Positions 1-7,924 of a DNA stretch of 27,778 bases are shown one piece after another. This stretch comes from DSUN01 sp035527715. Its GTDB lineage: Bacteria; Planctomycetota; PUPC01; DSUN01. The notes under the pieces are model-generated. The model ran no database searches. It was not told where the DNA came from and saw only the letters and a program-made list of their open reading frames with translations. The stretch is taken from positions 1-27,778 of the forward strand of contig DATKZY010000268.1 of NCBI GenBank assembly GCA_035527715.1. Reading direction: 5' to 3'. Positions within the stretch are counted from its first letter, which is position 1. Every line of letters begins with the position of its first letter. A program made the translations under genes and the position numbers.

Positions 1-583
1 CGGCGGCGCGGTTGTAGAGGGCGATGCTGCGGTCGCGCAGGGCGGTGGCCAGTTCGGTGCCCACGATGCCGGCGGCCTGTGCGAACGAGATGTTCTCGTC
101 GTGGCCCGTCTCGGCCTTGACGGCGGGGGTGAAGATTGGCTCGGGGAGCTGCGAGGCCTCGAGCAGGCCCTTGGGCAGCTCGGCGCCGCACACGCGGCCC
201 GTCCTGCGATATTCGCTCCAGCCCGAGCCGGCCAGGTAGCCGCGCACGACGCACTCGACGCGGATCGGCTCGGTCTTCTTCACCAGCATCGAGCGGCCCT
301 GAAGCACGTCGCGGAAGCGCTCCAGCCCGTGGCCCATCTCGTCCACCTGGTCGGTGAGGAAGTGGGTCTCGGTGAGGTCGGCGACGCGGCGGAACCAGAA
401 GACGGAGAGGGCGGTGAGCACGCGCCCCTTCTGGGGGATGCCGACGGGGTTCACGACGTCGAAGGCCGACAGGCGGTCGCTTGCGACGATGAGGAGCTTG
501 TCCTCGAGGTCATAGATGTCGCGCACCTTGCCTCGGCCAAGCAGGGTGTAGCCGGGGAGGTCAGTCTGCGTGACGACGGGCAT
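1..583 (-). CDS. purC: Phosphoribosylaminoimidazole-succinocarboxamide synthase (SAICAR synthase), 3' part cut off by window edge
   Basis: PurC joins CAIR and aspartate with ATP to make SAICAR in cytosolic de novo purine synthesis. Reading down from an ATG at 583 gives an open frame to the window edge (194 codons, no stop), so the C-terminus is missing. Visible family motifs are GKVRDIYD near residue 18, the ASDRLSAFDVV block near residue 34, RCVVRGYLAGSGW-type sequence around residues 110-120 (here VECVVRGYLAGSGW) and a late HDENIS stretch. The layout resembles the longer, roughly 300-residue PurC type. It follows a J-domain gene on the same strand, separated by a 123-bp gap holding an inverted repeat, so co-transcription is possible but not shown. 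Identification is secure. Confidence 0.93.
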   Translation of the reverse strand, partial: MPVVTQTDLPGYTLLGRGKVRDIYDLEDKLLIVASDRLSAFDVVNPVGIPQKGRVLTALSVFWFRRVADLTETHFLTDQVDEMGHGLERFRDVLQGRSMLVKKTEPIRVECVVRGYLAGSGWSEYRRTGRVCGAELPKGLLEASQLPEPIFTPAVKAETGHDENISFAQAAGIVGTELATALRDRSIALYNRAA

Positions 584-625
584 TGCGCTCACGTGGGGGA
601 TTCTCCGAAGGGAAAGGGGCAACTT

Positions 626-701
626 CCAATGACCAATATCGAGTTGCCAGGGCGGGCAGCCGGGCGTCCCGACGAGCTCTGCGGTGGGCCATTGGTCATC
701 C
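626..701. repeat. Inverted repeat of an ATGACCAAT unit between the J-domain gene and purC
   Basis: CCAATGACCAAT (626-637) faces CCATTGGTCATCC (689-701) across about 50 bp of GC-rich sequence. It lies in the gap between two same-strand genes. It could be a processing or attenuation hairpin, and it belongs to the same architectural class as the other short-unit inverted repeats in the window. Confidence 0.6.
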
Positions 702-706
702 GTCGT

Positions 707-1513
707 TCACGAGGAGGCGGCCTGGATGCCGAGTCGCGCGGCGAGGCGCTGGACCCCCTTGATGCCCGGGTGGAGCTTGAGGGCCTCGCGCAGCTCGCGC
801 TGGGCGCCCTCGCGGTCGCCGATCTTGAGGAGCGTTTCGGCCAGGCGCTTGCGGATCTCGGCCCGGTCCCTCGCCGGCAGGCCGAGCTTGAGCGCGTGCT
901 GGAAGTGGCGCACGGCATCCTGCGGTGGGGCGGCGCGTGGCAGGTGCTGGCAGTAGATGCTGACGATGCGCTCCTGCACCTCGTCGAAGAAGTAGCGCAG
1001 GCGCGGCCCCTCGAGTTCCTCGCGGTAGACCTCCTCGTAGAGCGACAGCGCATCGTCCAGGCGGCCCTGCTGCTCGTAGGCCTCGCCGAGCAGGAACTTG
1101 CAGTCCAGGTGGTCCTTGAGGCTCAGGTGGGGATAGAGATCGAAGGTTTCGCTCGGGCCGCGGAGATCCTCGTAGAGGCCGACGGCGGCTGAGGTGTTGC
1201 CGCGAAGCAGGTAGTCGAAGAGCTGGCGGCAGCGGCTCGCCATGCCGTCGCCCGGTGGGTGCATGGGGGCCTCGGCCATGGCCACGGAGGCCGCGAAGCC
1301 GTTCACGCGGAGCTGCTCGTCGTGAAACTTGCGGCGGCGCTGGTCGGACAGGACGTGGTAGGCCTCGACGATCTCGCGGGTGCGCTGCTCGGCCCACGCG
1401 GCGTTGGACCGGTTCCGGTCGGGGTGGTAGCGCTTGAGGAGACGGCGGAAGGCCCGCTTGATCTCAGAGACTCCGGCCTGCCGCTCCAGTTGGAGCACTG
1501 AGTAGTAGTTCAC
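707..1513 (-). CDS. J-domain (DnaJ-like) protein with helical/TPR-like C-terminal region
   Basis: Predicted co-chaperone-type protein of 268 residues. The first 65 or so residues form a J-domain: NYYSVLQLER, basic helix II (IKRAFRRLLKRYHPDRN) with the HPD tripeptide intact, then AYHVLSDQRRR. The rest is helical, with TPR-like pieces such as CKFLLGEAYEQQGRLDDALS and AETLLKIGDREGAQRELREA. There is no Gly/Phe or zinc region, so it is not full-length DnaJ. The GTG start at 1513 is chosen because the J-domain begins at once, an AAGGAA stretch lies just upstream, and a strong promoter (1566-1594) sits about 50 bp before it. The frame stays open upstream to 1804, but through repeat sequence. HPD implies stimulation of an Hsp70; the client is unknown. 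Confidence 0.82.
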   Translation of the reverse strand: MNYYSVLQLERQAGVSEIKRAFRRLLKRYHPDRNRSNAAWAEQRTREIVEAYHVLSDQRRRKFHDEQLRVNGFAASVAMAEAPMHPPGDGMASRCRQLFDYLLRGNTSAAVGLYEDLRGPSETFDLYPHLSLKDHLDCKFLLGEAYEQQGRLDDALSLYEEVYREELEGPRLRYFFDEVQERIVSIYCQHLPRAAPPQDAVRHFQHALKLGLPARDRAEIRKRLAETLLKIGDREGAQRELREALKLHPGIKGVQRLAARLGIQAASS

Positions 1514-1565
1514 CGACCCGTTTCCTTGCGTCGGAACGCCCTGCTCGCCCTTTCCTCCAACCGAG

Positions 1566-1594
1566 ATTATAATGGGTCGACGCCGGGGAGTCAA
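1566..1594 (-). promoter_or_regulatory. Sigma-70-like promoter for the J-domain gene
   Basis: On the minus strand TTGACT (1589-1594) is followed after 17 bp by a perfect TATAAT (1566-1571). It lies about 53 bp upstream of the chosen GTG start, with the expected transcription start near 1559. Confidence 0.75.
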
Positions 1595-1652
1595 GATTTC
1601 CTTTTGGCCTGAGGATGGCCCCTGGCTATGGTGAAGCCCTTGTTCTTCTGTA

Positions 1653-1730
1653 ATCGTCCTCGTCCTCGTCCTCGTTCTCGACTCTTCTCTCCTCAAGCCA
1701 GGGGAATCGAGGACGAAGGACGAGGACGAT
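1653..1730. repeat. Inverted repeat of a 6-bp GAGGAC unit
   Basis: The left arm (1653-1681) is built of TCCTCG hexamers. The right arm (1707-1730) is the reversed GAGGAC array, and the loop is about 25 bp. It sits between divergent promoters, so it is transcribed from neither of the promoters seen here. A related TCGTCC/TCGTCG run lies near 11725-11750 upstream of lipB. Confidence 0.7.
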
Positions 1731-1785
1731 GGGAGAACCGGCTGGTTGCCAGGATTGGGGGCCGTACTCCCCGGCAACCGCGCCC

Positions 1786-1814
1786 TTGCCGACGCGGCAC
1801 TCATGTGTTAGGAT
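1786..1814 (+). promoter_or_regulatory. Possible promoter for the methyltransferase gene
   Basis: TTGCCG (1786-1791), a 17-bp spacer, then TAGGAT (1809-1814). Each box matches the consensus at four of six positions. It lies 36 bp upstream of the GTG start. Confidence 0.4.
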
Positions 1815-1850
1815 TGAGGGACGAGAGGAGGGACGGCTAAGGGGCTCGCC

Positions 1851-2798
1851 GTGGCCATCCAGTGCCCACAGTGCCGGCGGCAGTATGACGTTACGCTCTT
1901 CGAGTTCCAGCGCGCCATCGAGTGCGACTGCGGCGCCACGGTGGACCTCCGGGAGGGTCACGTGCACCGCGTCGGACCGCCGCCCTGCCCGCCAGGTTGG
2001 CGGGGCACCTCCCGGGCAGCCGGGCAGGGGCACCAGGTGGAGGCCATCGCGCCCGCGACGAGGGCCTACCTCGCGGCGCCACACATCGCGGAGGACTACG
2101 ACCGGTACTTCGCGCACAGCGAGTTGTTCCGATTCGACGGCGAAGTGCTGGACCGCTGGTTGAGCGTGCCGGGACGTCTGCTCGACCTGGGCTGCGGGAG
2201 CGGGCGCCACGTGGTGCACTTCGCCGCGCGGGGGTTCGACGTCACGGGCGTGGACCTCTCGCACCACATGCTCGCGGTCACGCGCCGCAAGCTAGCCGCG
2301 TGCGGCTGCCGGGCGACGCTGGTGCACGGCGACATCACGCGGCTCGACGAGTTGGGGCTGGGGCGCTTCGACTACATCCTCTGCATGTTCAGCACGCTCG
2401 GGATGGTCCATGGGTCCTCGAACCGCCAGCGGCTCCTCGCCTCCGTGCGTCAGCACCTCGAGACCAACGGCCTGTTCGCCTTTCACGTGCACAACCGCTG
2501 GCACAACCTGTGGGACCCCAACGGGCGGCGATACCTGTGGGGCGCCCTGCGCGGCCGGCTGCGCGGGCGGCCCGAGGCGTTCCAGAAGGACATGGACGGC
2601 TACCGCGGCATCGCGGACCTCTCGCTCTACCTGTACAGCGACCGCGAGGTCCGCCGCACGGTTGCGCGGGCGGGCCTCCGCGTCGAGGAGTTCGTCTATC
2701 TGAACCGCGTGCGCAACGGCGCGCTCCGAGGCGTGGCCCGGGGCCTGCGCAGCAACGGGTTCATCGTGCTGTGCCGGCCGGCGGGCGAGCCGGGGTGA
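1851..2798 (+). CDS. SAM-dependent class I methyltransferase with N-terminal zinc-ribbon-like motif
   Basis: Predicted soluble methyltransferase of 315 residues. The N-terminus has CPQC and CDCG pairs (about residues 5-28) that look like a small zinc ribbon. A linker of some 40 residues precedes the Rossmann-type domain. Motif I is LLDLGCGSGRHVVHF, followed by the acidic end of strand 2 (VTGVDLS) and a later FDYILCMFSTLGM segment typical of motif IV/post-I. This fits the broad Methyltransf_11/25 group; the substrate cannot be read from sequence. The GTG start is preceded by AAGGGG a few bases upstream. A zinc-ribbon membrane protein begins 24 bp after the stop, so the two are probably co-transcribed. 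Confidence 0.8.
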   Translation: MAIQCPQCRRQYDVTLFEFQRAIECDCGATVDLREGHVHRVGPPPCPPGWRGTSRAAGQGHQVEAIAPATRAYLAAPHIAEDYDRYFAHSELFRFDGEVLDRWLSVPGRLLDLGCGSGRHVVHFAARGFDVTGVDLSHHMLAVTRRKLAACGCRATLVHGDITRLDELGLGRFDYILCMFSTLGMVHGSSNRQRLLASVRQHLETNGLFAFHVHNRWHNLWDPNGRRYLWGALRGRLRGRPEAFQKDMDGYRGIADLSLYLYSDREVRRTVARAGLRVEEFVYLNRVRNGALRGVARGLRSNGFIVLCRPAGEPG

Positions 2799-2822
2799 TC
2801 TCTGGGGAAAGGGCGCTCAGGC

Positions 2823-3371
2823 GTGGACGACCTGTTCAATGCTGGCGGCGGTACGTTCCGGTGTCCCGGCTGCGGGCGCGTGATGGATGGCGCCACGTTG
2901 CGGCCCGGCGAGCGCTTCAAGTGCGCGAAGTGCAAGAAGCTCATGCGCTTCGGGCCCCACCTGTTCCAACCCGACACGAGGTCGGACTGGCAGGTGGCCC
3001 GCACGGTGCTCCTGGTGGCCTGCATTGCCGCCACGGTGTGGTGCGTGACCGTGGGCTACGGCTTTGGCTCGCGCACGGGGCGGTGGGTGGCCGGCTTCGG
3101 CGGCTCGCTGGTCGTGTGGCTGGTGGCCGTGGGGTGCATCGCCCTGGCGGCCCGCACGACGCAGAACAACACGGTGCTCGTGAGCGTGACCGCCATGATG
3201 GCCGGTGTGTCGCTGTTCTTCATCGAGCGCCTGGGTGAGCAGGTCGGCTACGACGTGGCCGCGTGGCGCGAATTCGAGTCCTACGACCTCTGGGTGCCCG
3301 CGCTCGTCGGCGGCGGGCTGGTGGGGTTCGTGGTCGCGCTCGTGCTCCAGGCGCGGGTGCGCTCGGTGTAG
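2823..3371 (+). CDS. Zinc-ribbon membrane protein of unknown function
   Basis: No family is recognised. The 182-residue product starts with a CPGC...CAKC pair (about residues 14-37), a plausible zinc ribbon. Four hydrophobic segments follow, at about residues 57-78, 87-108, 113-133 and 150-172, so it should be an inner-membrane protein with a cytoplasmic zinc-binding N-terminus. The GTG start lies immediately before the zinc ribbon. Its zinc-ribbon theme matches the upstream methyltransferase. The stop is 8 bp before the start of the transposase gene. Confidence 0.72.
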   Translation: MDDLFNAGGGTFRCPGCGRVMDGATLRPGERFKCAKCKKLMRFGPHLFQPDTRSDWQVARTVLLVACIAATVWCVTVGYGFGSRTGRWVAGFGGSLVVWLVAVGCIALAARTTQNNTVLVSVTAMMAGVSLFFIERLGEQVGYDVAAWREFESYDLWVPALVGGGLVGFVVALVLQARVRSV

Positions 3372-3379
3372 GGGGCACT

Positions 3380-3844
3380 ATGTCCAGCGAAGACGATGCC
3401 GCGCAGCAGCAGGTGAGCTACTTTGTGACCGTGCGCACGTTCCACTGCCGCCACGTCTTCCACGAGGAGGGCCGGGCAACTGCCCTGGTGGACATGATCG
3501 AGAGTCTGCGCCGCCAGATGGGCTTCAAGAAATACGCCTATGTCGTCCTGCCCGACCACTATCACGTCCTGCTCGGCGCGGGGCCGGACAGCGGGCCCGT
3601 GGCCGAAGCTGTGCTGGCCATCAACAGGGCGATGGAGCGGCTCGTAAGGCTGTCGGACAACGGGCGGCCGCTGTGGGACGACGAGCCCGAGGTGCTCGTC
3701 ATCTACACGGCGCACTCGCGGTTCGAGAAGCTCAACTACATCCACCAGAAGCCCGTGCTGTGCGGCATGGTGGAGAGGGCCGAGGACTATGCCTTCTCGA
3801 GCGCCGGCTTCTACTTCAAGCGGTACGGAAAGACCGAGTTCTAG
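3380..3844 (+). CDS. REP-associated tyrosine transposase (RAYT, Y1/HUH family)
   Basis: RAYTs are single-strand DNA nucleases related to IS200/IS605 TnpA and are linked to spread of REP palindromes. This 154-residue protein shows YFVTVRTF near the N-terminus, the HUH metal motif as HYH in LPDHYHVLL (residues 60-62), and a conserved C-terminal KLNYIHQKPV with the likely catalytic tyrosine at residue 120, then WYSS-like FSSAGFY. The length is typical. It starts at ATG 3380, 8 bp after the membrane-protein stop, and ends facing the YkgJ-like gene. No REP hairpins were seen directly beside it. The palindrome array at 27363-27778 is the most obvious candidate substrate class in the window, by inference only. 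Confidence 0.88.
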   Translation: MSSEDDAAQQQVSYFVTVRTFHCRHVFHEEGRATALVDMIESLRRQMGFKKYAYVVLPDHYHVLLGAGPDSGPVAEAVLAINRAMERLVRLSDNGRPLWDDEPEVLVIYTAHSRFEKLNYIHQKPVLCGMVERAEDYAFSSAGFYFKRYGKTEF

Positions 3845-3876
3845 TCATCCCTCCATTCATTTATCCCCTCACTCAC

Positions 3877-4329
3877 TCACTCGGTCCGGGCTGCGTCGAA
3901 CAGGGGCTGGTAGTCCCACGGGAGGCCGTGGCGGTCGGTGGCGGCGCGGAGGCGGCGCTGGAATGCCTGGTAGAGCTCCTGCTCGCGCGCCTTGTGCTCC
4001 GGGGCGCAGAAGAACACGCGGCAGCCGAGCGGGCGCCAGGCGTGGATCGAGCATCTCCCCTCGACCAGGAAGCCGCAGTGCCCCGAGGCGCTCAGCCGCG
4101 GCGCGCCGTGGCGAGCGACGATCGGCGCCCGCTCGAGGAAGCACGCGTAGAGCCGGTAGTGGTTGCGGCGGAAGTCGCAGCAGCGCCCACACGCGCGGCA
4201 CTCGACGCCCAGGCGGACAAGGCGCCGATCGAGGGCGCGGTAGGCGGCAGCAAGCTGGGCCGACGCTTCGGGAGGGAGATCCCCCTCCGAGACCGGGCGC
4301 GGCGCCGCTTGGCCGGCCGACTCGCTCAT
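3877..4329 (-). CDS. YkgJ-like cysteine-cluster protein
   Basis: A 150-residue protein with the zinc/iron-chelating CxCxxCC pattern of the YkgJ family (CRACGRCC near residue 45), followed by CGFLVEGRCSIHAWRP and CRVFFC. The family probably binds a metal or Fe-S cluster, but its reaction is not established. The ATG at 4329 overlaps the stop of the upstream gene in an ATGA arrangement, indicating translational coupling with the metallo-beta-lactamase-fold gene. Longer upstream frames exist but run through that gene and lack family character. Confidence 0.82.
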   Translation of the reverse strand: MSESAGQAAPRPVSEGDLPPEASAQLAAAYRALDRRLVRLGVECRACGRCCDFRRNHYRLYACFLERAPIVARHGAPRLSASGHCGFLVEGRCSIHAWRPLGCRVFFCAPEHKAREQELYQAFQRRLRAATDRHGLPWDYQPLFDAARTE

Positions 4330-5297
4330 TGCCGGCCGGCCTGGAGGGGGCAGAAGTAGGCGCTGGTCGAGTACGAGGAGTCGCCCCGACACTTGCAGAA
4401 GACGATGTTCTGGCCGCCTGTGGCCGCGTGGCAGTGGGGGTTCGCGCAGAAGGCGGTCCGGGCGGCGTGCTCGGTGCACAACACTTCGGCGCCCATCTCC
4501 CGAAGCAGGGCGACCACCTCGTTCGACGGCTGCTTGTCCGTCTTCGCGCTGAGCGAGAAGACGGCGTATTCGGTGTGGAGCCCGCCGGCGGCTGCCGCGG
4601 GGAAGGCGGCTGCGCGCCCGTAGTGCGGCACCTTGAAGACATTGACCTCCAGGTGCCTGTGGAGCCCGGGGTCGCTGAGGGCCGCGGCCCAGAACGAGCC
4701 TTGGGTGTCGCTGCCCAGGAGCAGCCGGACGCCGTGGCACTCGAAGTGCAGGACCAGGGCAAGCTCATTCTGCTCGCGGGCCAGGAGGGCGGGCCGCTTG
4801 GGTGGCGCATCCTTCGGGGGGACCCGCAACAGGTTCGGCACGGGGGGATTGAGCACCGTGAGGGCGGCCCCGGAGAACAGCGGGGGAGGCGGCGCGCCGC
4901 GGACCGGGCCCCAAAGGCGCTCCGGCCGCACGCGCCCGTGGACGCGCGAGTAGAGGCGCTGGTAGGCGCGCTCGTCGGGCAAATGGTGCCCCGCCACCGA
5001 GGGCTGCGTGGACTCGCACGCCGGCCCCCAGAAGGCCTCCACGGCCACGCGGTCCGACTCCGCCACCTGAAGCAGCCCGGCGATGTGGTTGCGGTCCACG
5101 TGGCTGGCCACCATCAGGTCCACCACCGTGATCCCGTTGCCCAGCAGGTAGGCGAGCAGCCGCCCCGCGTGGGCGGGGCCGCCGCCGTCCACCACGATCG
5201 TCCGCACGTGGTGGCCCTCACGGAACCGCACGATCGCCGCGTCGCCGTGGCCCACGTCCAGAAACGTCACCACCAGGTCCAGGTCTTGGACGCTCAC
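4326..5297 (-). CDS. ComEC-C-terminal-like metallo-beta-lactamase-fold protein with altered active site
   Basis: This 323-residue protein begins like the hydrolase domain of ComEC/Rec2: VVTFLDVGHGDAAIV, then a VVDGGG strand and the metal-motif region SHVDRNHIAGL. Relatives usually read HxDxDH there. Here the second aspartate is asparagine (H66, D68, N70, H71). Later landmarks are also shifted: LLLGSDTQG for the usual TGD, and KVPHYGR for HHGS. The C-terminus adds a Cys/His-rich tail (CTEH, FCANPHCH, FCKC) that may bind zinc. No membrane channel domain is present, so it is not a DNA-uptake ComEC. GTG start 5297 has GGAGGA upstream. It overlaps the YkgJ-like gene. Function unknown; activity is doubtful. 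Confidence 0.75.
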   Translation of the reverse strand: MSVQDLDLVVTFLDVGHGDAAIVRFREGHHVRTIVVDGGGPAHAGRLLAYLLGNGITVVDLMVASHVDRNHIAGLLQVAESDRVAVEAFWGPACESTQPSVAGHHLPDERAYQRLYSRVHGRVRPERLWGPVRGAPPPPLFSGAALTVLNPPVPNLLRVPPKDAPPKRPALLAREQNELALVLHFECHGVRLLLGSDTQGSFWAAALSDPGLHRHLEVNVFKVPHYGRAAAFPAAAAGGLHTEYAVFSLSAKTDKQPSNEVVALLREMGAEVLCTEHAARTAFCANPHCHAATGGQNIVFCKCRGDSSYSTSAYFCPLQAGRQ

Positions 5298-5350
5298 CGG
5301 ATCTCCTCCGCCCCATGTCCGTCGCTCGCGTATCCCCCACCTCCACGCCT

Positions 5351-5380
5351 ATGTTATCAGAAGGGAGATCGCCTCGTCAA
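5351..5380 (-). promoter_or_regulatory. Promoter for the metallo-beta-lactamase-fold/YkgJ pair
   Basis: Minus-strand TTGACG (5375-5380), an 18-bp spacer and TAACAT (5351-5356) lie 54 bp before the GTG start. It is divergent from the promoter at 5412-5441. Confidence 0.55.
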
Positions 5381-5411
5381 GAGCGGATTCCCTGTAGTCG
5401 TTCTGTATTGG

Positions 5412-5441
5412 TTGACTCCCGGCTCGGCGCGGTGCTAGAAT
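5412..5441 (+). promoter_or_regulatory. Promoter for the GH51-like/cyclase pair
   Basis: TTGACT (5412-5417), an 18-bp spacer and TAGAAT (5436-5441). The expected transcription start near 5448 leaves almost no leader for a GTG at 5453. This supports ATG 5498 as the start of the downstream gene. Confidence 0.65.
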
Positions 5442-5497
5442 AGGGAGGGTCGGTGCGGGGAGAAGAGTCGAGTGGCCCGCTACGCTTGGGAGATCCG

Positions 5498-7924
5498 ATG
5501 CGCGGGTGTGCCCGTACACTGGTGACTTGCCTGCTCGCCTCCAGCGTGGCCGCGGCCGGCGCGAGGCCCGCACGCGATGTTCGCGTGGCCATCCACCTCG
5601 ATCGGCCCGTGGGGCGGGTCTCTCCCTTCCTGTTCGGGTGCGCGCTCCCGGCGCCGGGCACGCCGGGCGCAGAGGGCCTTCTGCCCGAGCTGCTGAGCAA
5701 CCGCAGCTTCGAGAAGGGGGCCATGGCCGGCCCCAAGCCCATGCCCGAGGGCTGGAGCAGGGCCCGAGGCTGGAAGCTCTTCGCCTTCGGCGGCAGGCAC
5801 ATGATCGTGCGCGACGAGCGTCAGTGGGACGAGCCGCTCGTGCTCATCGGCAGGCGCGGCTGGAGGAGCTACCGCCTGACCCTTCAGGCCCGCAAGGTGG
5901 ACGGGTCGGGCGGCCTCTGCGTGCTCTTCGACGTGCAGGACTCGCGCAACCACCTCCGCTGGACCCTCGGCGCCAACGGCAATTGCCAACACGTCCTGGA
6001 GTCGGTGGGTGGCGGCGTGCCGCGGCTCCTTGCGCCACCCGTGCCAGGCCGCATCGAGACGGGGCGCTGTTACCGCATTGACGTAAGCCTCAGGAGGGGA
6101 GCGCTCCAGTGCTCGCTCGACGGGCGGCTCATCACCCAGGTCGACGACGCGCGGTTCCCCCACGCCGGCTTCGGTCTCGGCGCCACCGATGCCACGGCCG
6201 AGTACTTCGACCTCGCGGTCTACGAGCCGAAGGACATCCCGCTCTTCCTCCTCGACAACCCGTCGAGAATCGGGCTCGACACCCTCGCCAGCGACTGGAA
6301 GCCCCTGCGTGCCGAGGGCAACAAGGTCAGCTTCGGTTGGGACTCCCTCTACCCGTTCAACAGCCATTTCTCCCAGAGCATCAGCGTGGACACCTACGAA
6401 GGGGGCGACGCGGGCATCTGCCAGAGCGGGGTGCCCATCGCCGCCGGCGAAACCTACAGGGGTCGCGTGTACCTTCGCGGGACAGGGAGGGCAGTGATCG
6501 CGGCCTCGCTGCGGACCGCCGCAGGCAAGGTCCTCGCCACACAGGCGCTCGGCGAGCTCACCGGCACGTGGCAGGCCCACGACTTCGTCCTCAAGCCCGG
6601 CGAGTCGGACCCGCAAGCGGACTTCTGCATTACGATCGGAGGCAGGGCCGCCGTGTGGGTGGACCAGGTGTCGCTCGCCGCGGAGAGCGCCCGCACGCCC
6701 TGGGCGCTGCGCAGCGACGTCGTGGCGGCCTTGCGCGCACTGCGGCCCGCCCTGCTGTGCTGGCCGGCCGGACCCAGCGCCAACCACTATAACTGGCAAC
6801 GGGGCATCGGGCCGGCCGACGAACGGCCCGTCCTCTCCGTCACCAGCGGCTCCGCACCCGCCTTCGAGCCGGCCTGCAACGACTTCGGCACCGACGAGTT
6901 CCTCGCCCTCTGCCGCGAGCTGGGCGCCGAGCCGGTCATCGTGCTCAACCCGCGTTTCGGCACGCTGGCCGTCCAGAACCTACTGAACTACTGCAATGGC
7001 CCGCTCGCCACCCCGTTCGGCAAGCAGCGGGCCGCCTACGGCCGCGCCGAGCCCTACGGCGTGCGCTACTGGCTCCTCGGCGGCGAGCGGCTCCAGGAGG
7101 TCGGCGGCCAGGCCTACCCCGTGACCCTCGCCGAGCTGGCGCGCGAGATGCGCGGCTTCCACCCCACGCCGCAGCTCGTGGCACTCGGCGGCCCCCTCCT
7201 CTCCGACTACGAGGAGGACGCCCGGGAGGCCAAGCAGGCCGGCCCAATGGTCAGCCACGTCGCCAAAGGCGTCCCCGAGCACGGCACGCCGGAGGAGGTG
7301 GACCACGACCTCGCGCGCGCCGTCGCCGAGGCCGCCAGGGAGCTTCGCGCGCATTCGCTCCACCTGGCGCTCGTGGACTGCGGCCTGGACGACGACGAGA
7401 CCTCGCCGGCCCCGGCGCTCGGCCTTCTGCTGAACGCGCTCTCGCGCGACGGCGGCCCGGGGGCGATGGCCGCATTCCGCTGCACCCCGCCGCGCGGGCA
7501 CGAGAGCAGTGCCCCCCTGGTGGACCTCCTGTGCGGGCGAGACGGCGCCGCGTCGGAGCGGGCCGTCTGGGCCCTCTTCCGCTCCCACCCGATGGGCGAG
7601 CTGCTGCACGTGAAAGCCGACCCGGCGGAGGGGTCTCCGCCCCCGCTCGACCTGGTCGCGGGACGCGACGGCGACAAGGTGATCCTCCGAGTCATCCGCC
7701 GCGCCGAGCAGGAACTCGTCGTCCACGTGAAGCTCGAGGGCCTGGGCAACCGGCGCCTGGCGGCCCGAGCGGACCACTTCGTCGTGGCCCACGGGGCGGG
7801 GGGGCAGGCCGAGCCCTGGTCCCGTGCCGAAGTCCCCGTGCAGGGGGGCCAGTTGACCATCGCCCTCAAGGCAGGCCAGGCGGCGCACCTCGTGGTCCTG
7901 CGGCTCGAAGGGGAACAGCCATGA
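5498..7924 (+). CDS. Secreted GH51 (alpha-L-arabinofuranosidase)-like protein, probably without normal catalytic residues
   Basis: An exported 808-residue protein. From ATG 5498 a signal peptide is seen (MRGCARTLVTCLLASSVAAAGA), and GGGAGA lies just upstream. The GH51 outline is clear: VSPFLFGC...LPELLSNRSFE at the N-terminus, a LamG/DUF1080-like insert (about residues 105-230), a CBM-like region, then a barrel part with NHYNWQRGIGP, NDFGTDEFLALCRELGAEP and LLNYCNGP. In active GH51 enzymes the acid/base lies in a GNE motif; here it is GGE (E530). The nucleophile context DEW appears as DCG (D627-C628). It may therefore be a binding protein or have altered chemistry. The stop overlaps the cyclase ATG (ATGA), so the two are coupled. 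Confidence 0.72.
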   Translation: MRGCARTLVTCLLASSVAAAGARPARDVRVAIHLDRPVGRVSPFLFGCALPAPGTPGAEGLLPELLSNRSFEKGAMAGPKPMPEGWSRARGWKLFAFGGRHMIVRDERQWDEPLVLIGRRGWRSYRLTLQARKVDGSGGLCVLFDVQDSRNHLRWTLGANGNCQHVLESVGGGVPRLLAPPVPGRIETGRCYRIDVSLRRGALQCSLDGRLITQVDDARFPHAGFGLGATDATAEYFDLAVYEPKDIPLFLLDNPSRIGLDTLASDWKPLRAEGNKVSFGWDSLYPFNSHFSQSISVDTYEGGDAGICQSGVPIAAGETYRGRVYLRGTGRAVIAASLRTAAGKVLATQALGELTGTWQAHDFVLKPGESDPQADFCITIGGRAAVWVDQVSLAAESARTPWALRSDVVAALRALRPALLCWPAGPSANHYNWQRGIGPADERPVLSVTSGSAPAFEPACNDFGTDEFLALCRELGAEPVIVLNPRFGTLAVQNLLNYCNGPLATPFGKQRAAYGRAEPYGVRYWLLGGERLQEVGGQAYPVTLAELAREMRGFHPTPQLVALGGPLLSDYEEDAREAKQAGPMVSHVAKGVPEHGTPEEVDHDLARAVAEAARELRAHSLHLALVDCGLDDDETSPAPALGLLLNALSRDGGPGAMAAFRCTPPRGHESSAPLVDLLCGRDGAASERAVWALFRSHPMGELLHVKADPAEGSPPPLDLVAGRDGDKVILRVIRRAEQELVVHVKLEGLGNRRLAARADHFVVAHGAGGQAEPWSRAEVPVQGGQLTIALKAGQAAHLVVLRLEGEQP

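Noticed and set aside
101..1192. 363-codon plus-strand open frame over purC and the J-domain gene
   Set aside because: It lies opposite two genes with clear family motifs; its Ala/Val/Gly-rich product has no family character, as expected for antisense frames in GC-rich DNA.
3845..3876. Terminator between the convergent transposase and YkgJ-like genes
   Set aside because: The 32-bp gap has CTCA repeats but no stem-loop that I can pair.
3789..5438. 549-codon plus-strand open frame opposite the YkgJ-like and metallo-beta-lactamase-fold genes
   Set aside because: Antisense to two coupled genes with recognisable motifs; it has no motifs of its own.
5453..5497. GTG 5453 as start of the GH51-like gene
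   Set aside because: It would put 15 residues before the signal peptide and lies only about 5 bp from the expected transcription start; ATG 5498 has a ribosome site and begins the signal peptide.
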